A DNA stretch of 64,000 nucleotides, from contig JAXHNI010000012.1 of the NCBI GenBank assembly GCA_034520625.1, forward strand, positions 62,001-126,000. The letters are read 5' to 3'. The position numbers were made by a program, and so were the translations under genes. Shown piece after piece: positions 53,738 to 63,386 of this stretch; the stretch's first letter is position 1; each line of letters opens with the position of its first letter. The notes beneath the pieces were generated by a model. It worked only from the letters and a program-made list of their open reading frames with translations, had not been told where the DNA came from and did no database searches. The stretch comes from JAANXG01 sp034520625. GTDB lineage: Bacteria; Pseudomonadota; Gammaproteobacteria; Arenicellales; JAANXG01.

Positions 53738-54586
53738 ATGAGCGGCCGGGGGGAGGAGTCTCCCCCCGGCCCCTTTCCGGGGGTGGATGTGGAACCAGGC
53801 GGCAGCGGGCGGGCAAGGCATAAACTGACGCCGCGCCAGAACGAGATCGTGGGAATCGCCAGGACCAGCGGCAGCGTCGACGTGGATATGCTCGCCGAGC
53901 ACTTCCTGGTCACGCCCCAGACCATCAGGCGTGACCTCAATGTCTTGTGCAGCAACGAACTCCTGCGCCGCACCCATGGCGGCGCGGTATTCAATGACGC
54001 CGACGTCAACCTGGGCTACCAGGCACGGCGCCATATCGCCGCCGAGGCCAAGCGCCGTATCGGTCAACTGGCGGCGGGCCTGATACCGGAAGGCAGCTCG
54101 CTTTTCATCAACATCGGCACAACCAATGAACAGGTCGCCCGCTATCTGAAAGTCAAGCAGGACCTGATGGTCATCACCAACAACATCAACGTCGTCAATA
54201 CACTAATGGGCGCCACCGGTATCGAACTGATCGTGGCGGGCGGCATGGTGCGCCACGAGGACAGCGGCATCGTCGGCGAACGGGCGTCCGACTTCCTGTC
54301 CCAGTTCCGCGTTGACTATGCCGTTATCGGCACATCGGCCCTCGAAGCCGATGGCACGCTCCTGGACTACGATTACCGCGAGGTGCTGGTGGCCCGCGCC
54401 ATCATAGAACATGCGCGATCAGTGATTCTCGTTGCCGACGCCACCAAGTTCCAGCGCACCGCGCCCATACGAATCGCCGGCATCTCCAGTATCCAGCACT
54501 TCGTGACCGACCGCGAACCGCCCGCTGCATTCGTCCAGGCCTGTGCCGCCGGCGATGTCGCGATCCACACGGTTGACTCCCGATGA
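53738..54586 (+). CDS. glpR: DeoR-family regulator (GlpR-like)
   Basis: The up to 282-residue protein has a DeoR winged helix (LTPRQNEIVGIARTSGSVDV, DMLAEHFLVTPQTIRRDLNV, LCSNELLRRTHGGAVF) and a sugar-phosphate-binding DeoRC domain (SLFINIGTTNEQVARYL, VVAGGMVRHEDSGIVGERA, FAVIGTSA-type strand and RSVILVADATKFQR). It should repress the glp genes until glycerol 3-phosphate binds. The first 15 codons overlap the stem-loop at 53744-53771, so GTG 53783 or 53789 may be the true start. Its stop overlaps the glpD start. Confidence 0.88.
   Translation: MSGRGEESPPGPFPGVDVEPGGSGRARHKLTPRQNEIVGIARTSGSVDVDMLAEHFLVTPQTIRRDLNVLCSNELLRRTHGGAVFNDADVNLGYQARRHIAAEAKRRIGQLAAGLIPEGSSLFINIGTTNEQVARYLKVKQDLMVITNNINVVNTLMGATGIELIVAGGMVRHEDSGIVGERASDFLSQFRVDYAVIGTSALEADGTLLDYDYREVLVARAIIEHARSVILVADATKFQRTAPIRIAGISSIQHFVTDREPPAAFVQACAAGDVAIHTVDSR
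53744..53771 (+). terminator. Intercistronic hairpin between glpV and glpR
   Basis: GGCCGGGGGGAG (53744-53755) pairs perfectly with CTCCCCCCGGCC (53760-53771) around a four-base loop GAGT. Only three T follow, so partial termination or protection of the glpV mRNA 3' end is likelier than full termination. Confidence 0.65.
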
Positions 54587-56142
54587 CCGGCAACCCCGCC
54601 ACGGACTCGACGCCGTTCGACATCGCCGTCGTGGGCGGAGGCGTCAACGGCTGCGGCATCGCGAGGGACGCCGCCGGCCGGGGATTGTCCGTGCTGCTGC
54701 TGGAGCAGGACGATCTCGCCTCGGGCACGTCGTCGGCGAGCAGCAAGCTGATTCACGGCGGCATCCGCTATCTCGAGCACTACGATTTCAAGCTGGTGCG
54801 GGATTCCCTCCGGGAGCGCGACGTCGTGTTCAACATCGCGCCGCACATATCCCGCCCCATGCGGTTCGTTTTCCCCCACAACCCGGCTATGCGGCCGATG
54901 TGGATGATCCGGATCGGCCTGTTTCTCTATGATCATCTCGGCGGCCACGAGTTTGCCGGCAGCCGGCGCATCCGCGACTTCAGGCACGACGACGCAGGCC
55001 GGCTGCTCAGGCCGCGGTTCTCCGAAGCGTTCGAGTACTCGGACTGCTGGATCGATGATTCACGCCTGGTGATCCTGAATGCGCGGGATGCGGCAATCCG
55101 GGGCGCGACAGTCATGCCGCGCACGCGCTGCGTCCAGGCGGCGAGCGACCGCGGCAGCTGGCAACTGGATACCGAGAATGTGATTTCCGGGCGAAAACAG
55201 TCGTTCAGGGCCCGCGAGTTGGTGAACGCCACCGGCCCGTGGGCGTCCGCGTTTCTTGCCGGGGCCCTGGAAGCCGATCTGGTGGACCCGGGGCGCGACA
55301 GGACCAGAAACGTCAAGGGCAGCCACCTGATCGTGCGGAAATGGTTCGAGCACGACCGCGCCTACATCCTCCAGAATTCCGACATGCGGATCGTCTTCGT
55401 CCTGCCGTTCGAGGACGACTACGTGCTGATTGGCACCACCGACGTGGACCATGAGGGGGATCCCGGCAGCGTCGAGATCAGCGACGAGGAGCGCCGATAC
55501 CTTCTGGACTGTGTGCAGGATTACTTCGACCACGAAATCCGCGGGACCGACATCGTGGGCAGCGTGGCCGGCGTCCGGCCGCTGTACGACGACGGCTCGG
55601 CCAAGGCGCAGGAAACCACCCGCGACAGCGTACTCAGGTACTCGAAAACGCGCGACGGCGCCGGGTTGCTCAACGTGTTCGGCGGCAAGCTCACCACCTA
55701 CCGGACGCTCGCTGAAAAAGCGATGCGGATCATCGAGGCCAACACCTCACCTCTGCCGCCGGCATGGACTGCCGGCTCGCCGCTCCCCGGCGGCGACTTC
55801 CCGCCGTCCCGGCGGCAGGATCTGCCGGGCGAGTACTGCGCGCGCTACCCATTCGTTCCCGAGGCGGTAATCACCCGCTGGTTTCGCAGCTATGGCCTGG
55901 ATATCGACCATCTCCTCGGCGGCGCCCGGAGCCGCGCAGACCTGGGACGGAACTTCGGCGCGGGTCTGTTCGAGATCGAGCTCACCTGGATGGTCCGCGA
56001 GGAATGGGCGCAAACCCGTGAAGACGTGCTGTGGCGGCGCAGCAAGCTGGGGCTCGATACCACGGGCATCGACCTGGCGGCGCTGGAGCATTGGCTGGCG
56101 GAGAACACGGGTCTCCACGACGGCCGCAGGGCTGCGGGTTGA
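54583..56142 (+). CDS. glpD: Aerobic glycerol-3-phosphate dehydrogenase
   Basis: The 519-residue FAD enzyme has the dinucleotide fold FDIAVVGGGVNGCGIARDAA, TSSASSKLIHGGIRYLEHYD, VNATGPWASAFL, YVLIGTTDVDHEGDPG and NVFGGKLTTYRTLAEKAM. It oxidises glycerol 3-phosphate to dihydroxyacetone phosphate at the inner membrane, passing electrons to quinone. The start overlaps the glpR stop (ATGA) and the glpS gene follows after 10 bases, so all are coupled in one operon. Confidence 0.94.
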   Translation: MTGNPATDSTPFDIAVVGGGVNGCGIARDAAGRGLSVLLLEQDDLASGTSSASSKLIHGGIRYLEHYDFKLVRDSLRERDVVFNIAPHISRPMRFVFPHNPAMRPMWMIRIGLFLYDHLGGHEFAGSRRIRDFRHDDAGRLLRPRFSEAFEYSDCWIDDSRLVILNARDAAIRGATVMPRTRCVQAASDRGSWQLDTENVISGRKQSFRARELVNATGPWASAFLAGALEADLVDPGRDRTRNVKGSHLIVRKWFEHDRAYILQNSDMRIVFVLPFEDDYVLIGTTDVDHEGDPGSVEISDEERRYLLDCVQDYFDHEIRGTDIVGSVAGVRPLYDDGSAKAQETTRDSVLRYSKTRDGAGLLNVFGGKLTTYRTLAEKAMRIIEANTSPLPPAWTAGSPLPGGDFPPSRRQDLPGEYCARYPFVPEAVITRWFRSYGLDIDHLLGGARSRADLGRNFGAGLFEIELTWMVREEWAQTREDVLWRRSKLGLDTTGIDLAALEHWLAENTGLHDGRRAAG

Positions 56143-56152
56143 CGGGGACGGC

Positions 56153-57238
56153 ATGACCATCAAGCTCGAAAATATCAGCCTGCGGCGGGGCGGCGTCGAA
56201 TTCCTCGGCGAGGTCTCCCTGGACATCGAGCGGGGCGGCTTCAACATCCTGCTGGGGCCCACACTCTCCGGCAAGACGACCATACTGCGCACCATGGCGG
56301 GGCTGGAAAAGCCCGACAGCGGACGGATACTCGAAAACGGCCGCGACGTTACCAACGTACCGGTACAGAAGCGTGATGTCGCGATGGTTTACCAGCAGTT
56401 CATCAACTATCCGTCCATGACGGTGTTCGAAAACATCGCCTCGCCCCTGCGGGTGGCCCGGACAAGCCGCGGCGACATCGAACGACGGGTCCGGGATGTG
56501 GCTGAGCTTTTGAAGATCGAGGACATGCTGGACCGGCGGCCCGTGGCCCTCTCCGGCGGGCAGCAGCAGCGCGTGGCGCTCGCCCGCGCCCTGGTCAAGC
56601 GGGCGGGGCTGGTGCTGCTCGACGAGCCGCTGGCCAACCTGGACTACAAGCTCCGGGAGGAGCTCCGCAACGAGCTGCCCCGGTTGTTCGAGGATTCGGG
56701 CTCCACCGTGGTCTATGCCACCGCCGAGCCCGCCGAAGCCCTCATGCTGGGCGGCCGCACGGCGACCCTGCACCAGGGCCGGATCACGCAGTTCGGCGTC
56801 ACCCATGAGGTGTTCCGCGACCCGGTGGACCTCACCACCGCCCGCATCTTCTCCGACCCGCCGCTCAACGTGGCCGATATCGTCAAGCGGGGCGGCGAAT
56901 TCTCCATCGCCGACACGATCACCTGGCCCGCGGGGGACGCCCACGCCTCACTGCCCGACGGCGGGTATCGGCTCGGGTTCAGGCCGCACCACCTGTCCCT
57001 GGGACGCGGCGACCGCCACGCCATCAACCTTGAAGGCACGGTGGAAATCGCCGAGATCAGCGGCTCGGAAACGTTCGTGCATCTGGATGTCGGCAGCCAC
57101 CTCTGGGTCTCACAGTCCCACGGGGTGCACCGGCTGGACGTGGGCCAGACCGTGAGCGTATCGGTGGATCCGGGCCGTTTCATCCTGTTCGCGCCGGACG
57201 GCGGGCGAATCGTCGAGGAGCGCGGCGCCCATGGCTGA
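56153..57238 (+). CDS. glpS: Glycerol ABC transporter ATPase with missing H-loop histidine
   Basis: The 361-residue ATPase starts at ATG 56153. Walker A GPTLSGKTT (35-43), Q-loop VYQQF, signature LSGGQQQR (133-140), Walker B VLLDEPLANLD and a C-terminal TOBE-like regulatory domain are present. In the switch position it reads VVYATAEPAEAL: the conserved His is Ala191 and the next residue is Glu. The signature is therefore canonical but its own hydrolysis site is degenerate. It pairs with GlpT, whose defects are complementary. Its stop overlaps the glpT start by eight bases. An upstream open frame to 55892 is a shadow of glpD. Confidence 0.9.
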   Translation: MTIKLENISLRRGGVEFLGEVSLDIERGGFNILLGPTLSGKTTILRTMAGLEKPDSGRILENGRDVTNVPVQKRDVAMVYQQFINYPSMTVFENIASPLRVARTSRGDIERRVRDVAELLKIEDMLDRRPVALSGGQQQRVALARALVKRAGLVLLDEPLANLDYKLREELRNELPRLFEDSGSTVVYATAEPAEALMLGGRTATLHQGRITQFGVTHEVFRDPVDLTTARIFSDPPLNVADIVKRGGEFSIADTITWPAGDAHASLPDGGYRLGFRPHHLSLGRGDRHAINLEGTVEIAEISGSETFVHLDVGSHLWVSQSHGVHRLDVGQTVSVSVDPGRFILFAPDGGRIVEERGAHG

Positions 57239-58304
57239 GATCAGGCTCGACAGTATCCGGCACAGCTACGAGGACAGACCGTCCTCCGATGCCGACTATG
57301 CGCTGAAGCACGTCGACCTGACCTGGAACGACGGCGGCGCCTACGCCCTGCTCGGCCCTTCCGGCTGCGGCAAGTCGACGCTGCTCAACATCATATCGGG
57401 TCTGCTCATACCCACCGAGGGCGACGTGCTGTTCGACGGCCGGTCGGTGTTTCACATGGCACCGGGGGAGCGGAATATCGCCCAGGTTTTTCAGTTCCCT
57501 GTGGTCTACGACACCATGACGGTGTACCGGAATCTCGCCTTTCCCCTTCGCAACCGGGGCATGGACCGGGGCGAAATCGACCGGCGGGTGCGGGAAACGG
57601 CGCGGATGCTCGGCCTGGAGGATTCGCTTGACCGGCGCGCCGCGGGGCTCACCGCGGACAACAAGCAGAAAATCTCGCTGGCCCGCGGGCTGGTGCGCTC
57701 GGACGTGAACGTGATCATGTTCGATGAGCCGCTGACGGTGATCGATCCACACCTGAAATGGCAGCTGCGCGCCCAGCTCAAGAAACTGCATCAGCGCTAC
57801 AGCTTCACCATGATCTACGTGACCCATGACCAGACCGAAGCGCTGACTTTCGCCGACCGGATCGTGGTGATGCACGAAGGCGAAGTCGTCCAGATCGGCA
57901 CTTCGGAGGACCTGTTCGAACGCCCGCAGCACACCTTCGTCGGACACTTCATCGGGTCTCCCGGCATGAACCTGTTTCCGTGCGAAGCGCGCGACGACGG
58001 CGCCTGGATCGACGGCCGGCGCATCCCGCTCGATTCGCCGCCGCCGGTACGGCCCAAGGGCGCGGTCGAGCTCGGCGTCAGGCCCGAGTTCATCCGGTTC
58101 GACAACGACGGCGTGGCCGTGGAGGTGCGCAATGTCGCCGACATCGGCCGTTACCGCATCGTCGACGCACTGCTGGGCGAGCATCCATTCAAGATCTACT
58201 GCCCGGAGGACATGGAGATCCCGTCCGCCGATCCCAGAGTCGTGTTCGATCCGCGCCACGCCAGCATCTATGTGGACGGCTGGCGGGCGGAAGGGGACCT
58301 CTGA
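57231..58304 (+). CDS. glpT: Glycerol ABC transporter ATPase with degenerate signature motif
   Basis: The 357-residue ATPase has Walker A GPSGCGKST (42-50), Q-loop VFQFPVVY, Walker B VIMFDEPLTVIDP and an intact switch His199 (IYVTHDQTEALTFADR), then a TOBE-like C-terminus. The ABC signature is not LSGGQ but LTADNKQK (140-147). Only two of the five usual residues survive. With GlpS it can form one canonical ATP site and one degenerate one. Not to be confused with the glycerol-3-phosphate antiporter also called GlpT. The start of glpP follows its stop with no gap. Confidence 0.9.
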   Translation: MAEIRLDSIRHSYEDRPSSDADYALKHVDLTWNDGGAYALLGPSGCGKSTLLNIISGLLIPTEGDVLFDGRSVFHMAPGERNIAQVFQFPVVYDTMTVYRNLAFPLRNRGMDRGEIDRRVRETARMLGLEDSLDRRAAGLTADNKQKISLARGLVRSDVNVIMFDEPLTVIDPHLKWQLRAQLKKLHQRYSFTMIYVTHDQTEALTFADRIVVMHEGEVVQIGTSEDLFERPQHTFVGHFIGSPGMNLFPCEARDDGAWIDGRRIPLDSPPPVRPKGAVELGVRPEFIRFDNDGVAVEVRNVADIGRYRIVDALLGEHPFKIYCPEDMEIPSADPRVVFDPRHASIYVDGWRAEGDL

Positions 58305-59170
<866 letters not shown>

Positions 59171-59174
<4 letters not shown>

Positions 59175-59971
59175 AACGCTTCAAATGGGTCATCCCGACT
59201 CTGTACATCATCTTCATGCTGCTGCCCATTTACTGGCTGCTCAGTATGTCCTTCAAGACCACCAACGAGATACTGGGCACTTTCACGCTGTTTCCCAAGG
59301 AATTCACGCTCGCGAACTATGTGACGATATTTACCGACCCGACCTGGTACTGGGGCTACTTCAACTCACTGACCTACGTGGGGATCAACACGGTCCTGTC
59401 CGTCAGCGCGGCCCTGCCCGCCGCCTACGCCTTTTCTCGGTATCGCTTCCTGGGGGACAAGCACCTGTTCTTCTGGCTGTTGACCAACCGCATGGCGCCG
59501 CCGGCGGTATTCGCCCTGCCGTTCTTCCAGTTCTATTCGGCGATGGGGCTTTTCGACACCCACATCGCCGTGGCGCTGGCCCACTGCCTGTTCAACATAC
59601 CTCTGGCGGTGTGGATCCTGGAGGGATTCATGTCCGGGGTGCCCAAGGAGCTGGATGAAACCGCCTATATCGACGGCTATTCTTTCCCGCGGTTCTTCGT
59701 GAAGATATTCATCCCGAGCATCGCCTCCGGCGTCGGCGTCGCCGCTTTTTTCTGTTTCATGTTCTCCTGGGTCGAGCTGCTGCTCGCCAAGACCCTGACA
59801 TCCGTGGCCGCCAAGCCCATCGCCGCCACCATGACGCGGACCGCAAGCAGCTCCGGCTACGAGCTGGGGCTTCTGGCCGCCGCGGGGGCGCTCACCATCA
59901 TTCCCGGCGCCATCGTGATCTGGTTCGTGCGCAACTACATCGCCAAGGGCTTCGCCCTCGGTCGGGTGTAA
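59171..59971 (+). CDS. glpQ: Glycerol ABC transporter permease GlpQ
   Basis: The 266-residue permease has six membrane segments of the MalG/UgpE type, starting MKRFKWVIPTLYIIFMLLPI, with the EAA loop at GVPKELDETAYIDGYSFPRF. It pairs with GlpP and docks the second ATPase. Its start overlaps the glpP stop (ATGA). The permease is a glycerol importer component and unrelated to the phosphodiesterase also named GlpQ. Confidence 0.9.
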
Positions 59972-59983
59972 GGAGGTACGCCG

Positions 59984-60262
59984 ATGTTCTCCTGGATGGC
60001 CTGGACCTGGCCCACCGCAGCGTTCTTCCTGTTCATCGCCTGCTGCCTGGCCGCAATGATCGTCTGGGAGAAGCTCTCCCCCGGCTACGCGCCCCGCGAC
60101 GGCATATTCGGCCTGCGCACCACCCGCGGCGACCGCCTGTTCATCTCCCTGCTGGGCACCGCCTTCATCTTTCTCGGATGGATGGCGTTCTACGGAACGC
60201 CGCTCTGGGGGGGGCTGGCGATCTCGGTATTCTGGTTCGTTTTCGTGTTCCGGTGGGTCTAA
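59984..60262 (+). CDS. DUF2160 small membrane protein of the glycerol transporter operon
   Basis: The 92-residue protein has two or three hydrophobic segments (about 8-30, 55-70, 74-91) around a basic cytoplasmic or periplasmic loop YAPRDGIFGLRTTRGDRLFI. DUF2160 proteins occur almost only next to GlpPQST-type glycerol transporters, where their role is unknown; an accessory subunit is the obvious guess. It starts 12 bases after glpQ with AAGGAGG-type spacing and ends the operon, before the repeat at 60300. Confidence 0.82.
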   Translation: MFSWMAWTWPTAAFFLFIACCLAAMIVWEKLSPGYAPRDGIFGLRTTRGDRLFISLLGTAFIFLGWMAFYGTPLWGGLAISVFWFVFVFRWV

Positions 60263-60299
60263 GTCGGGCTGGCGGCCCATCTCGTGTATTGCTCAAATT

Positions 60300-60500
60300 A
60301 GCAGGCCGCAGGCAGTAGCCCGGTTCGGCAACCTACATGATCGGGCGGCCGGTGCCGGAGGCCCTCCCCCAGGGCCGCTGTAAATACATCCGTGTACGCT
60401 CTGGCTCAAACATCCCTGTTTTCGACAGCCCTGGGGGAGGGCCCCCGGCACCGACCTGTTCCTTTACTGCGGTTCGCGACCCCGGACCGCGGCCTGCGGG
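60300..60500. repeat. Branched palindromic repeat, copy 2 (core 60351-60452)
   Basis: 25-bp outer arms (60351-60375 with 60428-60452, one mismatch) enclose the same central about 52 nt as copy 1, with TACA-TCCG-TGTA and AAACA-TCCC-TGTTT hairpins. The outer inverted GCAGGCCGC-type segments near 60301 and 60490 parallel copy 1. It lies between the DUF2160 gene and the HNH gene. Confidence 0.85.
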
Positions 60501-60605
60501 AGCGTTCCAGCGCCCAACGGCACGGAGACACTGTCGAGGTCACAACATCGTTGGCGCGGTACGATAGAATACACCCAGCAGAACAGACCAACGAGGAACA
60601 CCGCC

Positions 60606-60962
60606 TTGCCAGGCAACAAAGACAGGCTGGATCAGGTCGTGGCCGACGCCCAGCGCAACCGGGCCGCCCGGGAGCAGGGCTACCGTGAGCGGGCGCTGAA
60701 AATGTACCCCTGGATCTGCGGACGCTGCGCCCGAGAGTTCAACCGCGCGAACCTGCAGGAACTGACGGTGCACCACCGCGACCACGACCATGACAACAAC
60801 CCGGAAGACGGCAGCAACTGGGAGCTGTTGTGCGTGTACTGCCACGACAATGAGCACGCCCGGTACATAGACGCCCATGGTGTGGATCCCCGCGAGCGGA
60901 AGCCCGCGGCGGCATCCACCCACCGCCCGTTCGAAGCCCTGGCAAACCTGTTGAAGAAGTAG
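60606..60962 (+). CDS. yajD: YajD-family HNH nuclease-like protein
   Basis: The 118-residue protein (TTG start) has an HNH zinc domain: Cys38 and Cys41 (YPWICGRCAREF), His56-His57 with LTVHHRDHDHDNNPEDGSNW, and Cys76/Cys79 with the final His (LCVYCHDNEHARY). This is the YajD layout; the biological role of YajD is not established. It is a monocistronic gene placed between two oppositely oriented copies of the branched repeat. Confidence 0.88.
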   Translation: MPGNKDRLDQVVADAQRNRAAREQGYRERALKMYPWICGRCAREFNRANLQELTVHHRDHDHDNNPEDGSNWELLCVYCHDNEHARYIDAHGVDPRERKPAAASTHRPFEALANLLKK

Positions 60963-61061
60963 CCGGAACCCCGGCGCGAACAACGTTGCTTGAATTCACA
61001 GATATCGCACCACGCAACGAGTCGTGGGCGTTGGTCCGGTTTCCAGGACCGCCTGAGCGGA

Positions 61062-61175
61062 GGGGCCAGTGTTGGGGACTGTCCCCCAGGGCTGTCGAAA
61101 ACAGGGATGTTTGAGCCAGAGCGTACATGGAAGTATTTACAGCGGCCCTGGGGGACAGTCCCCAACACTGGCCCC
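61062..61175. repeat. Branched palindromic repeat, copy 3 (inverted)
   Basis: A perfect 31-bp outer stem (61062-61092 with 61145-61175) surrounds the reverse complement of the central segment in copies 1 and 2. Stem bases differ from the other copies on both arms while pairing is kept, for example GGACTGTCC/GGACAGTCC where copy 1 has GGCCGTCC/GGACGGCC. Confidence 0.85.
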
Positions 61176-61279
61176 GTTTCCCGGCGCGGAGCTTCTGACC
61201 GGGATCGGCCTGTACAAGTGATCCGGCCCCTGGCCGCTCAGACACGCTTTTAAGGTTGCAATATCTGTGGCAGGGGACA

Positions 61280-61909
61280 CTAGATCACGACGCTCTGGAG
61301 GCTGCGCTCGGATTCATACCGGCCCCGGGCGATGATATTGAAGGACATCCCCCATCGTTCCCGGTTCGTATGATTGGGCTCCACCCAGTGCCTCATGTAG
61401 GAAGGAAACAGGCATAGCAGATCCTTCCTGGACCTGAAATCCCAGTTGTTGCCGTTGTACTCGTTCATCCGCTTGTAGGATAACGAGAAGTGCCGGTAGA
61501 AGGGATTCTCGAAACTGATGCCGGGAAACTCGCCCTCTTCCCCGTTCAGATAGAACACACCGCTCCACAGTGTATTGTGGTGGGTGTGGATATGGTGCCC
61601 CTGCCCCGGCTTCAGGCAGTTCATCCACATCTGCGTGATCTCGTAGTCGTAGTCGTCACTGTACTGAAAGATCACGCTTCCGATGCCCCTGATCTGCTCA
61701 AGGATCAGGTTGGTCAACGGCGCGAAATCGGGCTCCTCGTGAAAATCAGCCTTGACGTTGGGGCTCGTCGGCGACGTAACCTCCCGGTACTTCTCATAAT
61801 CCCCGAGCGCGTCGGACAGCCCGTCGGCTTCGAGCATGTACACGGGATGAAAAAACAGGCGGCTTTCCGTCTTGTTTTTCGGAACCGCCTTGAAATTCCT
61901 GTTGGCCAT
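61280..61909 (-). CDS. 2OG-Fe(II) oxygenase-like protein
   Basis: The 209-residue protein has a cupin-like core with MNCLKPGQGHHIHTHHNTLW, SGVFYLN and, later, PSYMRHWVEPNHTNRERWGM and SFNI. The order H-x-H…H and R-x3-S-F-N matches the putative 2OG-Fe(II) oxygenases with an S-G-V-x-Y-L strand. The metal ligands are probably among His107-His111 and His174, with Arg185 for 2-oxoglutarate. Substrate unknown. It is a lone gene between the repeat and a membrane-protein gene. Confidence 0.7.
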   Translation of the reverse strand: MANRNFKAVPKNKTESRLFFHPVYMLEADGLSDALGDYEKYREVTSPTSPNVKADFHEEPDFAPLTNLILEQIRGIGSVIFQYSDDYDYEITQMWMNCLKPGQGHHIHTHHNTLWSGVFYLNGEEGEFPGISFENPFYRHFSLSYKRMNEYNGNNWDFRSRKDLLCLFPSYMRHWVEPNHTNRERWGMSFNIIARGRYESERSLQSVVI

Positions 61910-62089
61910 TGGCTGTCTGCATGTTCGTGGGCTGGACGCGCGGCAAGAACGTGCTCGAATACTGCGAGCCGCGATATCCGCGCTGTTCGACCCGACATGT
62001 TAGCGAATCGGCTGTGCCATTCAACACCCGGGACATCGCCGGAAACGGCTCAGTCTGGAGTCAGCCGGAAAGGACCGGGGCAGCGGGGT

Positions 62090-62515
62090 TCAGGATAACT
62101 GTGCGCCCGGGCGCGCGCTTCGCCGCAGCACGGCGTCCCGCCAGGCCGCCCCGGCAAGCAGCACGAAGCCGGCCAGCTCCACGGCGGCGTGATAGTTCAC
62201 CAACAGGGCGAAGGCCACTAGCCCGGCGCCAACCACCGCCGCCGCTGCCGGCACCGCAGACCGGTAGCGCCGGGCGCCCGCCACGATCGCCAGCACGGCA
62301 AGCAGGGTGAACAGCAGGATCGCCCCGCTCCATGCCGCGTCGCTGACCGCCAGGCGCAGCCCGAGAACCGGCAGCAGGGCGGCGAGCGCCAGCGTTCCAT
62401 AGCAGGCCAGAATCGCCAGCACCGTGGCGGCGACCCCGGCGGTGCCCCGCGTCCACATACCCGGGAGGCCGTGGCGGCTCCCGCGGGAACCGGGCGCTTC
62501 GTCCGGGTCAGTCAC
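62090..62515 (-). CDS. Small four-helix membrane protein, unknown function
   Basis: The 141-residue protein has four predicted membrane segments (about 26-49, 62-80, 87-106, 111-125) and a last segment reading NYHAAVELAGFVLLAGAAW. It is rich in Ala, Leu and Gly with few conserved polar residues, so I do not assign a family. Its start overlaps the methyltransferase stop by eight bases, so the two are co-transcribed from the methyltransferase promoter. Confidence 0.6.
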   Translation of the reverse strand: MTDPDEAPGSRGSRHGLPGMWTRGTAGVAATVLAILACYGTLALAALLPVLGLRLAVSDAAWSGAILLFTLLAVLAIVAGARRYRSAVPAAAAVVGAGLVAFALLVNYHAAVELAGFVLLAGAAWRDAVLRRSARPGAQLS

Positions 62516-63386
62516 CGGATTTCCTGGCGGTGATGGTCCACGAGCTGGAGGGCATCACGATCCCGGCGTCCTGCTCGTAGGGGGCGAGCGCTTCGCGCAG
62601 CGCGTCCTCGATCCGGCCACGCTGGCGCTCGGCCTCGTCGCCGGCCTCGCGGAACACCTCCCCCGCCGGGCCCAGGGCGAGCTGGAATTGCATCGCGTCC
62701 TCCGGGGAGCTGCCCACGGTCACCGGTCCGTCGTTGCGCTCGAACTCGATCCCCTCGAAGCCGGCGATCTCGAGCTGCTTGGAAACCATTTCCGGGTTGG
62801 CCATGGAAAACGGACCGGGGCCGCAGGTTCGCGCGTCGTCGCCCGGTGGATCCAGGTACTCGAGGATGACCTGCTTGGGCAGCCCCAGCCAGGGGTTGTC
62901 GTCGATGGTCCGCCAGACGATGAACATCAACTCCCCGCCCGGACGCAGCGCCCGGCGGACATTGCGCATGGCATTGACCGGGTTCTCGAAGAACATCATC
63001 CCGAAGCGCGAGAAGCAGAAGTCGTACTCGGGCTCGAAGGGATGTCGCTCCACGTCCGCGGCCAGGAATCGAACGTTCCCGACCCCGGCGGATTCAGCCT
63101 CCCGGCGCGCCGTCTGCAGGAACTGCTCCACGCAGTCCAGTCCCAGCACGCCGCCTTGCGGCCCGGTCTTGCGGGCCAGCTCGATGGCCGTATCCCCCCA
63201 GCCGCAACCCACGTCGACGACCTTCGTCCCCGGCTCGAGGGCGAGCTTGTCCAGTGGTACCCGGCTGTGATAGCTCAGGCCGTTCATCAGTATTTCGCGG
63301 AACCGGTCGAACTTGTCCGCAAGCGTATCGTTCCAGAACTCGGCGTATTCACTGAGCTCGGTGGTGGGTTGAACCCTTGTGCTCAT
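62508..63386 (-). CDS. Class I SAM-dependent methyltransferase
   Basis: The 292-residue protein has the UbiE-like motifs TKVVDVGCGWGDTAIELARK (I), GGVLGLDCVEQFLQTARREA (II), NVRFLAADVERHPFEPEYDF and ALRPGGELMFIVWRTIDDNP (post-III). Such enzymes methylate small molecules or quinone-type acceptors; the long C-terminal part (about 200-290) is specific and unassigned. Its promoter must lie in 63387-63803. Confidence 0.8.
   Translation of the reverse strand: MSTRVQPTTELSEYAEFWNDTLADKFDRFREILMNGLSYHSRVPLDKLALEPGTKVVDVGCGWGDTAIELARKTGPQGGVLGLDCVEQFLQTARREAESAGVGNVRFLAADVERHPFEPEYDFCFSRFGMMFFENPVNAMRNVRRALRPGGELMFIVWRTIDDNPWLGLPKQVILEYLDPPGDDARTCGPGPFSMANPEMVSKQLEIAGFEGIEFERNDGPVTVGSSPEDAMQFQLALGPAGEVFREAGDEAERQRGRIEDALREALAPYEQDAGIVMPSSSWTITARKSGD

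Noticed and set aside
56153..57238. glpS read as a dead ATPase because of the missing H-loop histidine
   Set aside because: All other motifs are intact, and the loss is complemented by the partner's canonical motifs, so a functional asymmetric pair is likelier than a pseudogene.
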